A stretch of 64,000 nucleotides of DNA from Kalmusia sp. IMI 367209. Taxonomy: Eukaryota > Ascomycota > Dothideomycetes > Pleosporales > Didymosphaeriaceae. How positions within the stretch are numbered: the first letter of the stretch is position 1; every line of letters begins with the position of its first letter. Below, in pieces: positions 11,090 to 24,500 of this stretch. The stretch lies in NCBI GenBank assembly GCA_027946365.1, contig JAPEUQ010000001.1, forward strand, positions 1,550,001-1,614,000. The letters are read 5' to 3'. The position numbers and the translations under genes were made by a program. A model generated the notes under the pieces. The model ran no database searches, had not been told where the DNA came from, and saw only the letters and a program-made list of their open reading frames with translations.

Positions 11090-11239
11090 CTTGAATTGAA
11101 AACCGATTCAACGTATTAGCGAGATGGTCGGTTACAGTCAGAGGACAAAATGTTAAGGACTGATCTACTTGCGTTCTATGGGATACCACGGTGACTCGGC
11201 GCACAAAGCATCTTCAAAAATTTATCTTACTACTGTAGA
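11090..11239. other. 3' flank of the fusion gene
   Basis: Short 3' flank shared with a decayed minus-strand reading frame. No separate feature seen. Confidence 0.3.
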
Positions 11240-11566
11240 TTAGTAGGCCTTGTTTAAGACAGGGCGTTGGTGTTCGTTCCCATGCACATCTCGGTCCCGT
11301 AGAACCAGCAACTCCATCTTATCCATCTCCTTGGCCCCAATGACTACACTCTCCGTGAAAGTCGCCATACTCTTATTTTCAACTCCCACGTGACTAAGAT
11401 GATCTGGTTGTCGTGACTGCAGCGCAAGCGTAACCAATTCGGCAGCTGAACCACACGCTGCGGGAGTATTTCCTATCGCCAGAATGTACACCATGTAGAC
11501 CAAAGCGACTAGGGTATATACGCTCAGTGTCACGAGAGAAAGAACCACGGTAGGAGAAGTGATCGG
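11240..11566 (-). pseudogene. C-terminal remnant of a membrane-protein gene
   Basis: An open frame of about 108 codons bounded upstream by an in-frame TGA (11567-11569) and lacking an ATG at its head. It begins with a hydrophobic stretch (VVLSLVTLSVYTLVALVYMVYILAI), followed by a polar tail reading AELVTLALQSRQPDHLSHVGVE and then LLVLRDRDV. The arrangement recalls the C-terminus of a common fungal family of uncharacterised multi-span proteins ending with a short soluble tail. No upstream exons with matching character are visible to about 13 kb. I read it as a truncated relic; a chance frame or a novel small protein using another start is possible. Confidence 0.3.
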
Positions 11567-14500
11567 TCAGCCGTATCCGTTCTGAACTACCCTCCATATG
11601 CGATCAAGCTGAACTTATGTTTCTACGGAGCCATCGCAGACGACTAAGTCTTCCTCGATTCAGTCTCGTGAATGTGCCAGATCTTTCTCGCACTCGCATT
11701 CCTCGAAGCCCCTAGGGAGTCTATCAACGAGTCTCTTCATGTCCACATTCAACTTTCAATATACAAGTCTGCACGTTCTCCAATTTGTTGAAATTACTGC
11801 TATGTGCAACTTCTGCTCTTCTTATACAATATCGATTCGAGATTGTTTACGCTACTATATCTGTTGTCAGTCTTCGAAGTATACTATGTCGATGCTCAGT
11901 TTAGTAATTTTGCCATGCCAGCACTCGAAGCAAAATTCATTGTAAAGGCTGGGTCCTCGCAGGAACATATAGCTAAACCATAAGAAGACGGAATACGTTC
12001 AAGAGCATTTGTGTTTCTTATTGGCATGTGCCCTGCCGAGGCATGTCACTTACACAGTAAGTAAAACAAAAAATAAGACATTTCGGATTCCTGCATGAAA
12101 CTGTTCGACTATTACATGCAGTGTCTTACCTTAGGTCATTTGAAACAAAAATAGATAAATGATTCCGTAATCTGGATTTCCATATTTTGAGTCGTTTCCA
12201 AATGACCATCTTCCATTCAATAAGCCTTCGCCCCTTTGTGGACACAAGTTGGTGTTTTGAGCTGCTGATAGTATCAATGTCATTTTTGGTGAATTCCGAT
12301 ATTTTCTTCTATCCGAGACCACAAGACTTGATCCGGTGAGAGGCTGCGACATAACGTATCCCACCTCCTTCGTGCTCGAATCAAGTTCCCCCCAGCTCCG
12401 AACCCAGGTGAGCTGAGATGCAAGCCACTGTGTTGCTGTGGTGCTGTAGGTGAAACCTTTCCTGCGGTGCTTACCTTCACATGCATCCACCTCCGCCCTC
12501 TACCGGCCGCGTATGTCACCTATTAATAATGCACCTACTACCACTTCTTGTACAGCGTACTAGTAACCCAGGATACACCATCAACGCAAAGATTGACAAC
12601 CAGCTCTTTCCTCACGGTGCACCACAGACCTCTTCAGCACACACACTCTCCGAGATTCTCAAACAGGAAATCGACTTACAAATCATATGATGCGCCTCCA
12701 TATGCGAGCCACGTCTCTGGAAGGATCGTACATACATATGTAAGACGGACGAAGTATGTTCCCTCGACCCCGCAGGATCCCACCTCTCAGGATACCCTCG
12801 CCCTCACGTCAGCGGAAAATTTCCACAATCCCTACCTCGCATACATGTCGAGGCCCGACGTGTCTCACTTGCAAAACGTCTTTTTGCTGGTCGCAAGGGG
12901 TGCTGTGCTGTGCTTATGCGCACGTGGGAAATCCTCGATGCAACGTTGCACAACGCGTATGCAGCGGGCGTTGTGGCTCCGTAGGTAAAGAGGGCACGTT
13001 AGCGAGGCAGCGGGCAGCGGGGGGATAGGTATCCTTGGATGTAGAGTTCCTTTCGAGGGATATGAATGTTCTATGATTGCTTGATCGAATTGGTGTATAT
13101 CTTGTTCTCCTGCATATGTTGTGGTGCTCCTGTTGGGTCCATTTGGAGAAGGGGAGTATATCGATAAGGAACAATTATCGGCACGAAGGTTTATTTCACT
13201 GAGTGTTGCATGAACTCAAAGGTGATTTTTGTTCCTTGTGGTTCGTAATGAGACTTCGTATTTATCAATGGGTTGCGGAAATCTGAGCGTAGAGCAAGCC
13301 GATACATATGCAAAGGAGGTGATATATGTTGGATGTTGCCAACGAAGAGTCGAAAAACGGAGAGACCCTCCTATAAAATGCCAAATACTAGCTCATTATT
13401 GCTGGTCATTATAGGATCGACATATGTAGGCTGCATGCCGGTGCCTTGGTTGCGAGTTTTTATACATGTGTTAAAAAGGGCTACAGACCTCTTCATGATA
13501 TAAGACGGTGTGCGGGTACTTATACTCATCTATCAAATGTTCCTAATCAACGGATTGAAGCCAGAGCAATCTAGCCTTAGCTAAGGTAACAGCTTCGTTG
13601 ACGGCGTGCCCCGATCAAAGCCCCAACGGTACGTGCGGGAACACCCATGGTGAAGCGAAGAAAGCAGAGCCACATCGCCCGCTTTAATTACCAAGGCTAC
13701 GGCCTGCAGCCCTGTTAGAAAAACTTGAAGCGAACCCGAAGCCTTGGTCGGTAGTGTACGAGCTTGCTGGGTATCATATTGCCGTACTATAGATGTCTGT
13801 GCGGTTTGGCGTGATGACATGTCACTGCGAACGGCTACGCCGTCAGCTAAACGTTACTGTTTGTAGACTACTTGTTGTATGATAAGGATGGCACATTCGA
13901 GGGGACATCCTCGATATTCAAAGGAAGATATAGGAACAGATGTAAACGCAATAGTACATTGGCCATCTTCCAAAAAGGCTCTCGTTTGTAACCAGTGACT
14001 GTTGGCAACATGACCTAGCATGTTGAAGAAGAACCCTCAAAGTGGTAATACCGACGACAGGTTAATTGCTTATTATTGAGTCTACGATCACTATATCGCT
14101 TTTGTGTTTTTCTCTTGTGCCTTCATCTAGCTCCTTGGTTCGATCAAGTTGGTGGGCAATTGCTGGAAGCCGTTGCAACATCACAAGGCTCAATTCCGCG
14201 CCTGGCTGGCGATAGAAGATATTGAGAGCCCGAGAACAAACATAATGATATGAAGACAGAACCACATCTATCCTTGAGAAGATTATCTGATCGCTCGTAG
14301 CTGAGGGGTGGCTATCACAACCTTTGATCTAATACAAGTGACATCGTCCCGCATGTCCACATGTATATGTTGGTGTTACCTATTAGACGCTTCGTTTACT
14401 AGACATGACAAATGGCCGCGTGGAGCCTTTCGTCACCTCGGACAGTGGCGTACTCGTTTTGACAATGATCGAGACACTTCGTACAATGCTCGCGTTCCGA

Positions 14501-17500
14501 CTCAATTAGCGTACCGGTCATCGATCCATGCTAGTCTATGCAAGGGTTTCGCCGACATTTCGGGGCAAGGGAATTTTCATGCAAGCGTAGCCTACAAATT
14601 CCAAAAACCCAAGAAATACCTAGCCGAGTGTAAGCGTGACGCGAAGGGCGGCAACGATACTGAGTTCGCGCTAAATCAGAGCGAATTTGAACCGTTCTGT
14701 CAGGGCATCCGCCGCCGGTCAAAACCTCGGTAAAAAGCTAATCATTCAAGCTTTTTGGACGAAGGTCGGACCTTGAGACGGACACTCGTGGACCTTGCGG
14801 GGCAGCAGGGCGGCCTTCGACCTTGCTTAGGAACAGCCTGGCTTCAGGTGGTCGAGATCTTACGAGATCTCGCGCTACACAGTGCCAAAACTTTGTTTCG
14901 ACGTCGTCACTTCCAAGCCATTCTTCGAAAAAGACTCGGAAAGGATCCTAGCAGATGCTGTGATGCGGCCCAACATGTCGACGCCGACGTGCGCGTCGCT
15001 ACCTAACTCGTGCGGCCAACAATGTCGTGGACAAGGAGAAATGCGCAACCCTGTCGCACAACTCCGCAGTAGCACAACGTCGTCAAAATGGTAGAAGAAC
15101 CGAGACTCTCCACTTACCAGCGTAGGCGACGCAGTTGATCCGATTGCGTTAGTGAAAGAGTGGAGACGTGATATGATCCTGGACCCGATGCCTTTCGGCG
15201 ATTCTACGGCCCTTCTGGGATTGGGTCAGGCGACCTGGCAGCCAGCCAGGCAAGCGAAACGAGCAAATAATCCCGCGGGTCTTGAAAAAGCGGTTGGTCT
15301 TGAGCATTAGTGTACCGACTTCGAATGTCTACTGATGCGAGTAATGCTTACTGCCTGGCCTCTTGTGGCATCGGATAATCGGAGAAGCACATCCACACAT
15401 TCTTCTCATGCCAGCATCCCTACCACATTATGTCATAGAGCTATTAATCGACATTAGAATTTCTTTTGAAATACGATTGCGACTGGGACCGATTTCCGAG
15501 GAGGTAGGAGCGACCGGAGCTAAGAGGCTGTTTGTGGCTCAGATGAGATCAGATAATCTGCACGAACGTGATAGCCAGGCGTCCGAAGAAAGAAAAAACG
15601 TGAGCGGAGCCACGTTGTATGCTTCGCCAGGACATATTCGGCTTTGGGCGCGAACAACACGCCCCCATGTTGTAGGCTGTCGCTCCTGAATCCTCCATTT
15701 CGCTTGACGGGACATGCCGCTCTGCGCGGCTGTGCTGGATTGTCACAATTTCAACGCTGCCCGCGGGATTTTGAGGCACCCTCGGCTCGAACTGCATGTG
15801 GCGGTCAAGGGCAGTTAAGACGCGCCCCATCACATATGATGTCCATACATGTATTGCCTCAGGCTTCTAGGCGGCTTCTAGTGGAGGAAAATTGCCAATC
15901 CTGCTGTCGAGGTTAAGATTTCATCCGGGATCGCAGATTCTCCAAGCTGTGCTGAGTTTGAAGGACCGCTCGTGCAGATTGTCGTCGTCAGCGGTCGGAT
16001 GCAATTGGAAGGTACGCCCCGCAGGAACCGACACACGCGTGATTTCCAAATGGGGTTCAAGGCTTGGAGATAGTTATCATCGGAATGGAGACTGCAGCCC
16101 CTCTGAATGCTTGGCCACTTAGCAGAGATACAGTAACGTTGTTCTCAGGGTCCATCGACATCGACATCGAAATCGACAGCCCGTACACGGCGTATCGCTT
16201 GACCTAGCACGGGATGCCAAACCTGGTTCTCCGGGCTTCTGGTTGAGTGTGGAGCATAAGCCATCTTACCGTATGTAAGCAAGGACACACTTGCCCTTCC
16301 CAGATCCGCAGGGTGTCAACCTGTATACGGTCGCCACGTGAGGTGTTTCGGTCAAATAAAGATCCTAATGAGACCGAAGCCACAAGACCCACTTGGTACT
16401 TGGGCCCAGGGGCTCCCCTGTAGGTGACACCGGCAGCCCAGAAGTGTTTGTCGCTCGTTCCTGGGTGAGGCCCGTGGAAAAGCTAGCTGTAAGAGCTTTA
16501 GCCAGATATCGTGGTCTATTAGCGAGGCTGTGGTCAGGCGAGCCTCTGAAGTTTTTGGTAGATCACCCAAAGCCGGGTCTTGGATTGATTTGTACGCGCA
16601 ACCGCTGGCATGCAGCACCAGCCCCTTGAATCACACAACGAGTCTGAGCGCGCTCCCTCGCGTATATGATGGAATCGGCACAATGGCCGTCATCAATCTG
16701 AGACGACGTCGTCCTGGATTGTCGCTTGCGCTTGTAGGTTGACAGAAGTGGTAGCTCAGTCGATGTACAGCATGATGCGACTTAGCAAGAGGTAGCAGTT
16801 GCGCTTGCGTATACGAGAGCTATTCAGGCTCTCCCGTCCCGTTCGACGGCGCAGCGCGTCATTTGTATAGCGTCTTGCTGCGCACCCTGGGCTCAGATCA
16901 AGTTTGCGCCAAACTTGCCCAATCAGACAGTAAAGTGATGGTCTAGTTGATGACGTTGTCATCAAGCAAAGGTTCAGGGAGGTTGGGTTAAGGTTTTTGC
17001 AAATCTATCCGCCTACACGCCGGACAGACTTAGGTTTAGGTTTGGGCCCATGGTGCGACCAAATGTAGAAAACGATTCGTATGTTTGAAGTCAGAGCTAT
17101 TGATCGCTGTCTGGTCGTACGACGGAAGGTGATCGGATGCCTGGTTCCGACGTATCGCACACATGGAACGACATAGTGACGCACCCAATTGAAATTTGAA
17201 ATTCTCCTCGCCGACATCCATGTCTCCAGAGACGTTTCGATGACCCATGGTTTTCGCGGGCAGCAATCAATCAACGCAGTTGGAAAACGTCCGTCGGGAT
17301 GGTCGGATGTGGGCTGCGGGCTGCAGCATGACCCAACAAATCAAATAAGGAGGGGAGTCAAGGGCGGATTCGATTCACGTCGATGAAGGGTGCAGGGAGG
17401 ACACGAGGACGCGCCCCGCTTTTGCGGTATCGAAACGCGATTCTGACTGCACCTTCTCGAGCCCAGTCAGAATGAAAGAGTAACAGTAGCACTGCAGTTG

Positions 17501-17590
17501 CGTCGGCGTGGCACCCCGAGGACTGGGGCCGTCGGCCGTTGGCGGTTGAGCGTGTCGAGCCCAGTGTTATGATATCACAGGAAGCATTAT
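11567..17590. other. Gene-poor stretch, no supported coding sequence
   Basis: About 6 kb in which no frame shows a known domain, sustained codon bias or sensible exon joining on either strand. The 11.6-14.1 kb part is AT-rich. From about 14.3 to 17.6 kb composition is more balanced and several frames of 60-140 codons occur, all with unconvincing residue make-up. A small perfect inverted repeat (8-base arms, 4-base spacer) lies at 14853-14872. No LTR ends, transposase, reverse transcriptase, tRNA or rRNA were recognised. Confidence 0.5.
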
Positions 17591-17840
17591 CACATATCGT
17601 CTGAAGGGGGAAAAAGCAAGGTGGGTCCGCGCGCTGCATGCGCGGAGGAGGCGGCACAATCACGTCGTCTGCGGCGCCGTGTCAGAGGACGACTCATCGG
17701 CGGCTGCATCGTGACATTGTCGGAGGCAGGCGGTGAGAGGTGTGCTGCGGCTGGCGACCTCAGGTCGCGGCGAACAACACCACGACGCGCGGATGGAAGG
17801 AAGGCAGTGGGCGAACGGACGTACGTGTTGGAGAAGATGC

Positions 17841-17887
17841 TGAAGGCTGCTGAAGGCTGCTGAAGGCTGCTGAAAGCTGCTGAAGGG
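17841..17887. repeat. Decamer tandem repeat
   Basis: Four full copies plus a partial copy of TGAAGGCTGC, head to tail; the fourth copy differs by one base. It lies in the GC-rich region upstream of CON7. Confidence 0.9.
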
Positions 17888-18292
17888 CGGTTGCGCTCGA
17901 CACGGACGAGCCTGAGAAGGCGACTGCTCGACCCGCTCCACATGCAAATTCTGGACGCGGTGGGTGGGCTCCGGCCACTCAGGCCGCGTTCGCATTCTCG
18001 CACCACGCACTGTTCACTGCCGCTTGCGTCTGTGTGCCGTTTCCAATATTGGCCCGCAGCTGCTCGTCGGGCCAGCTGCCTCCGGCCGAGTCTCGCCTGC
18101 GAGGCGCTGCGGAGTCGACAAGTTGGCGGCGGTTGGCGATGCTCAGAGGTGTTGTCGTTGCAGTGTCGTGGTGGAGGAAGGGAGTCGCGACTGCACGTAC
18201 GCCGCATCGTAGGGCGCTGGCTGCTAGGCCCGCGCCAACGTCCGTCCCCTTGGGAGATTCTAGCGGCGGGCTAATCTCAGCCTCGTCGTTGC

Positions 18293-18320
18293 CAGCAGCA
18301 GCAGCAGCAGCAAGCAGCAG
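18293..18320. repeat. CAG-type microsatellite
   Basis: About six uninterrupted CAG units, one CAA-like interruption (CAAG), then more CAG units. It sits upstream of CON7. Confidence 0.9.
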
Positions 18321-20029
18321 CGCGCTCTCACCACAGGCGAGGCGCTGACGCCGGCGGGCGAGGATCAGGCGCGTCGTGGCTGGGGGGGTGGTGCTGGGCC
18401 ATGGTGGTGACGGGGCCGCCGGGGGCGCTGGGCTGCTGGAGCGCGCAGTGAAGGTAAACAGCTGAGTCAGCAAGCCGAGGTTGCCGCGCGTGCTTTATCT
18501 GAAGGCGGGCCTGTCTAGCGGCCTCTCTTCCCTCGCCACCCTCACGCCTTCCCGACTTCGCGCTAGACTGCGTCGCGAATCTCAACCCCAAAGGCCCCAT
18601 CACCGCACCTCTGCCCTCAGCGCGTAGCGTAGCGCATCTTGCTAGCTGGCCCACGGAGCCTTTCTGCCCACGCAGCATCAGAAGCCCCCCCCGGTGCTAC
18701 ACACGTGCGACCCCCGCGAGGCTGCCCACCAACAGCTCGCGCGCATCCTCCGCCGCACTTTCACGCACCCTCGGCGCAGGCCCTGTCCCAGGCCTGGCAC
18801 CGAGACCCAGACACCCATCCCCCTCCCCTCTAGCCGCTAGCTTTGTCAGAGCCGTTGCTGTGTCAGAGCTGGCCACTGCCGCGGCCTCCTTCCGCCCACC
18901 AGCAAGCAACTTCTGCGAAGCCCAGTGGAGCCCGCACGGAAAAGCGGCTGCGCTCGGCACTCTCGGCGTAGTTGAGCTTTTGGGAAGCAAGAGACAGGGA
19001 GTCTAGCAGCCGCAGGTGGAGCGCGTGGAGCCCAGCATTCCCTCTCCCCCGACGACGGGCCGACTTGCTCCTCTCCTCGCTGCGAACAGCGACCCAGCGC
19101 GCAGCACCTCACCGAAAATCGCCGTCACCAAGCTTTGCGCGCTGCTAGCGTAGCCATCCACCTACTGCGCGCCCCGCCCAGGTGCACATCACCGGCAACG
19201 TAGCGCTCCACCAGTACCGCCCGGATTTTGTCTCAAACGCCAGGCCGTCCAAGTCTTAGACCTCGCACTAGCGTCCCCCAGGACCACCAGCCTTTCCCAT
19301 CAACACGGCTCGGCTCAACCGATCGCGTTCACCCCGGTCCATTACCTGGCCTGTCAGGCCTGCTTGCCAGCCCATTACTTCATCGTCCAGACTAAGTCAG
19401 CCTGGGCAAGCGGCGACCTTCCTTGACGGCCCATTGGTGCTACTTTATTCCCTGCGCACACGCCACTCGCCGAGGGAAGAGTCACTAGAACAGCTTCCGC
19501 TAGCTGCAGCCCCAAATTGCTCCCTTGCCCCCAGCCATTCCAGCGCTCTCCCACTACCGCTAGCACACTACTCGTGCTACGTCTCGTTGCACCTCTTGCT
19601 GGTCTGCGCAAGGCTCTCCGCGATTCAAAACTCTCAGCCACTAGCCAGTGCCGCCCCTGTCCGGTTGGCCTCCAGCTTGCGTCTTCTTTGCGTTATCTAG
19701 ACGGCGTGAATCTGCCGAACGCCTTGTCCCTCCACCTGGGCGCGCTGGAAAACAGACCGTCTGCACATCATCCGCGTTTAAGGTCCACGCTACCGCGTCC
19801 TCCTGCTTCTCCATTCTCCGGTTCTCTGGCTGTGCACCACCCTGGCCCCGTCCGTCCTCTGTCTCCGTCTTAGCTGCCTGTCTTGCTGTGTCCGCCGGCA
19901 AATCATCCGACGACGGTTGCCAAACCGTCTTATCTTGCGGCCTTTCCTCTTCCTCTACAGCGCGCAGCCAACCTAAGCTCCATAAGCTGAGGTGCAACTG
20001 AGGCTTCGAACGAGATCGCATTACAGTCT

Positions 20030-21556
20030 ATGGACGGAAGACAATCGGAATATCCGCAGACAGGTTTGAACTCGCCCTACCCAGCTTTTCCTGTATCGCC
20101 TTCTGAGGAATCCCACGCAGATCAAGCATCTGCTGCGCAATACCCTCAAGGACAGGACCCGCGAGCCTCAAACTTCTCATCTTCGGCCACTCCTTCCTCC
20201 GAGTACGCCATCAACCCCTCGTCAGCCCGATCAGGGTCGTTTCCGGAATACATTCAACGTCCGTACCAGCCAAGCGCTCAAGGGGCAGCAGCTGGCGGTA
20301 TGGCGCAACCACAAAGTCCGTCAATGCCTCTACAAGATGGCCAGAACAATGACCATCAAGCTCAACCACTCAAGTCTGACTCGGATGTACCTATAGATCC
20401 ATCAATTGCGGCAGCCACGAGCCCGACCTACCCTCAGCACCAGCAGTACTCGCCGTACACCCCGCACCACGACATGCAGCACTATCCGGGCCACCCCGCC
20501 ACGCCAATGTATGCGTCGCGACCAGAATGGGCTGGGCAACACCCTCAGCACCAGATGCAATATGGTTATCCCTCGAGTTCGGGGCCGCCTGCACCTGCAA
20601 TGGTTTCTCCTGTGCAGCGACCACCTACGGTAGGTAAATTATGGACGCGTTTTTTACGCGTCATCTTAGCACACTGGCGTGGGGAAGACGCGACAGATTG
20701 TTCTACGTAAATAAGAAAAGGACGAGTTGCTAATAATCTTGTACAGGGCGGCCACCCTCTATCTACGGTGTATTCGTTTGTGCCCATTCCAGGCGCGCAA
20801 CAACATAAGAGGCCGCGTCGACGATACGAAGAGATTGAGCGCATGTACAAATGTGGGTGGAATGGGTGTGAAAAGGCTTATGGCACTCTGAATCATTTAA
20901 ATGCGCATGTCACGATGCAATCGCACGGCGCAAAGAGAACACCTGAAGGTATGTTTAAATGCTCCATGTTTTAGTCCTGGTCTGCTCGAGATGCGCGCTA
21001 GGCTAGCATCTACGATCGGTGTTGGTGCTGCGCCTATTTTGAAGGTGTTCCGCTAGAACGGATAGCTTCAGACGCAGGAAGCTAGTGACTGACCACCCTT
21101 GCCTTGTCGGCTTGGCATCGCCTCTTAATATGCGTATTATAGGTTACTAACGTGGCCACCATAGAGTTCAAAGAAATTCGTAAGGAGTGGAAGGCGAAAA
21201 AGAAGGAGGAAGAAGCAGCGCGAAAGGCTGATGAAGAGCGTGCGCGTGCTGCTGACCAGAGTCGCGGTCACGATAATGGTGCCGAGGCACCTGTTTATGG
21301 TCAGATGCGACAAGCAGTTGGCGTACCCGGGCAACAGCCAGGTCATCCCCAACTTCCTCCCATCGGCTACCAACCTGCTGCGTCTGGCAACTCGTCTGGC
21401 CCGCAGTATGGCACGCAGAGCCCCGGGCTTGCAGAGGGCATGGCTCAGTATTCCACCCCCTCCAGTAATGCCTACAACAGCCCAAATAGTAACAGCAGCA
21501 GTTATCCGCAGTCGCCCTACGGTTCGAACCCGCAAATGTACCAGCAAGGCCATTAG
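20030..21556 (+). CDS. CON7: C2H2 zinc-finger transcription factor Con7
   Basis: Nuclear C2H2 transcription factor; in rice blast fungus Con7 is needed for conidial and infection-structure morphogenesis. Exons: 20030..20629, 20747..20948, 21165..21556, encoding 397 residues. Introns of 117 and 216 nt are longer than most in the window and have GCTAATA and TTACTAAC branch sites. Residues 1-200 are a low-complexity region rich in P, Q, S and Y. The conserved core follows: GGHPLSTVYSFVPIPGAQ, KRPRRRYEEIERMYKC, then a finger with CGWNGC...HLNAHVTMQSH (C-x4-C...H-x5-H), then RTPEEFKEIRKEWKAKKKEEE, a basic, helical segment. The tail is again P/Q/S/N-rich. The start is the first ATG of the frame that gives the usual family N-terminus (MDGRQSEYPQ). 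Identity is secure. Confidence 0.94.
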
Positions 21557-24500
21557 CTTGGAAACCACATCTGCGCCTCGAGCTCGGACCGACGTTTCAG
21601 CAGGGGATGTGAACTCGAACAACTTCCTACAATGATCGCTTCAAAAGTATCCATCCTCCTACCCGTTTACAAAGCTTACATCTTTTAACGAATTTTATTG
21701 GGAGGAACTCTGCATCACCTGTCAAGGAAGCATGGGACGGTGTAGCATCTTTGAGCTCTGTTTCGAGCTGCATTTTTCAATGGGCGGCTGTATGTTTGTT
21801 TTGGGGTGTTTTACGGCACGGCAGTGAACGACTTTTTCCCATCGAGATTCCCCTTGGCGGTACGACAGCTTCCCTTGATGGTGGTCGACATGATAAATTG
21901 AGAGGTGACCAAAAGATAGAATTATGTCTGGTGGGGTTGTTATGTGTTCTTGCAATGGCTTCTCCAGTCTCTGTGTTTTACGAGACCGAAAAACGTGGCT
22001 TGCACTTTCTCTTCTACCGGGGCCTAGACACCTGCATGCGGATATGGCGCTTTGAAACAATTGTATCCCCTTTCATTCCTTCGCAGATATTGGTACTGTG
22101 GAGCATCACCCGGTGAAGGGCGGTGAGCTCGTGGACGGTGGAGCGTATCTCGAAGACGGAAGGGGCCGAACATGAGTCACTTTGATTTCCTTTTTGCTTG
22201 CTTGCCTGCTTGCTCGCTCAACTACTGTAACACTAGCTACTGCCCTTGCAATGTTGACCTCATGTACACAGTACACACAGTATTTGAGCACTTTTTTTCG
22301 AGTTGCCTGATCGCAGAGACGAGGAATAGTGTGCACCCTGCAATGCGGGCAGAAGTGACCCCGTTACGAGGGCGCCGCGACGTGGAACGAACGACGGCGA
22401 ACGGCCTGGTTACCTCAAGCACCTCGTTTCCTTGCCGACCCACTTTGAGTGGCGCACAATATAGGTGGGTGCAGGAAAGGTAGGTGAGGGGGAGGGGGCC
22501 AGAGGGCGTTGTGCATTTTTGACCGATGACATGCTCGCGCGGATGGTGGCTCACGACAGGCAAATGATGATGATGCTGCAAGGCGGAACAGAGCGAGACG
22601 GGCAAGTGGGCCGCCAAACGTCAAGGTCCCTGAGCGGTCACGGATGCGCCCATGTGGTATCTGTGGAGAGGGGAGAGACGCGGGACGCTGCCTCTCGTCC
22701 GGTTCACAGGGTAAAATGTGGTCGGCGCAGGTCGGACATGGCGCGTATACAGAGAGGAGAGCAACGATCCAAGGACCCGTGGAGGGCCCCTTGCACGACT
22801 CGAGTCTCGTATCGATGGAAGGCATGGAAGAACTTGGCGATATGCCGTCCTCGAGCACCGAGGTGGACGTAGGATGGGCAAGCCCATGATGGATTGGCTG
22901 GCGCTCTGGCGCGGTGGCATGCGAGCGTCGTGTGCATTACCTCGCACACGCTGCTCTTACTGCTTTGTCTTTAGCCCGCGGGCCAATGACTGACTGCAGC
23001 ATCGGGACAACAGCCAGGTGGCACTCGTGAAGGGGGGAACGAACAGCGTTGAACGAGGGCAGGCAAGGGTGGGCGCAAAATGCTTTGTTGTCACGACCAA
23101 TGGGACGGCAGCTGAACACGGTTTGAATTTTTCGATGACGCATACGAGGGGACACGACGCTTCAGCTGCTGCTGCCGGAGCTACCGGGTGTGCATGCATG
23201 AAAGGATGTGGGACGAACGAGGAGGGTTTCCCTGTTACCCACGGGCGAAGAGTCTGCGCAACCGACCCAGGTCCTTGCGTCGACGACAAATTGGTCATGC
23301 GCCGAGCTGAGATTACTCTGATGCTCGCTTGCTTGCCTCTTTGAACAAAAACCAATTCTGCAAGACGTGGACTGCACAGGTTATCCGAGGCCGCATTGGG
23401 CGAGTACCAACATCATCATTGCCATCAGGGCCGAAAATGCCGGATGGCCAAAGCATTGGTAAGAGGATGGACTGGTCCAGCCACGGCCACACACACCACC
23501 CGCGCGTCGAGGCATAATGGATGTGTAAAATTCGTGCTTGACGTCGAGTTAAGATCTGGGAGGATGATGCGAGATCGCCTCTAGCGGCCCATCGTCCCAA
23601 ACATACATGGCCTCGATATCGGCCTTTGCTTCTTGCGTCCTAGGAGCCGGGCGTTGGATGACAGGCCAAAGTGCGCCCTGAATGACGGCGGCAGCTAACG
23701 TGCATGCGAGCCTAGACCGGCCAGGACGGCGTGGACAGGTGTGTTGCACAGCAGGAGGATGCGGCCCCGTGCAGAGCAGCCGAACGGCTTGGCTGTCGTC
23801 GAGTCCCGTCGGGAAGCCGAGCGAGGCTCGCGGGCCGCACGTTTCGCAAGGCTGGAAACAGGACCTCCTCCCCAAACGGCAGCAAAGCGCTTTTGTTCTA
23901 CCGTCGGAAGACGGGCAGGATCCACGCCGTTTGCAGGACATGAGGGGGCGCGCACATGGGAAGACAATGTCACGGCGATACAGCTGCTGCAACGATAACG
24001 CACCTCATCACCTGGAGGCACGTAGACGCCGAACGACTGGTCCGCACCCTGCTCACGTCGCACTCAACGTCCCCCCTTCTTCTCCAGGCGGTGCGACGCG
24101 CGCTACTCAGCAAACCGCCGAAGCCATGATCGACGGCGTTCCTCGCACCAGCAAGACACCGGGCAATCGCATGCGCCTCTCGTTACCAGTCTCGCGGTTC
24201 GGTGTAGTACAGGCGGACAATCAGGCAGCTCGTCCCGCCACGTTGGCCGAAGGAATGGTGTGCACGATGGGCTGCGAGCTGGCGGCGTGGTCCAACAGTC
24301 TAAGCCGGGACTGGATTGGGCATACGGGCAATGTCTTGCGCTAGCAGCCAGTCTGATACCGGAGCAAAGCCCTGGTCCGCATGCTACCGGCAGCCTGGAT
24401 AGTCGAGCAGCGGCCTCCTGGAGTGCAGAACGGCCTTGACGACGGAGCCTCATAGCGGACTTGGGCCGGCGAGGGGCCCTGCTGCAGCTTTCCGCCCGAG

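Larger units (their letters stand above)
17591..20029. other. GC- and pyrimidine-rich region upstream of CON7
   Basis: About 2.4 kb of GC-rich sequence. From about 18.5 kb the plus strand is strongly C-rich, as in long fungal transcription-factor leaders. Many overlapping open frames exist, but they follow from base composition and have low-complexity translations. I infer promoter and a long 5' leader of CON7. Two short tandem repeats are listed separately. Confidence 0.45.

Noticed and set aside
14308..14733. 141-codon plus-strand frame in the gene-poor stretch
   Set aside because: Residue make-up looks random, no domain, no promoter context.
17590..18207. 205-codon minus-strand frame upstream of CON7
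   Set aside because: Arg/Ser/Pro-rich translation from GC-rich sequence with several overlapping equal-length frames on both strands; explained by composition.
23682..24344. 220-codon plus-strand frame between CON7 and the PPR gene
   Set aside because: No domain, composition-driven; a rival frame on the other strand is nearly as long.
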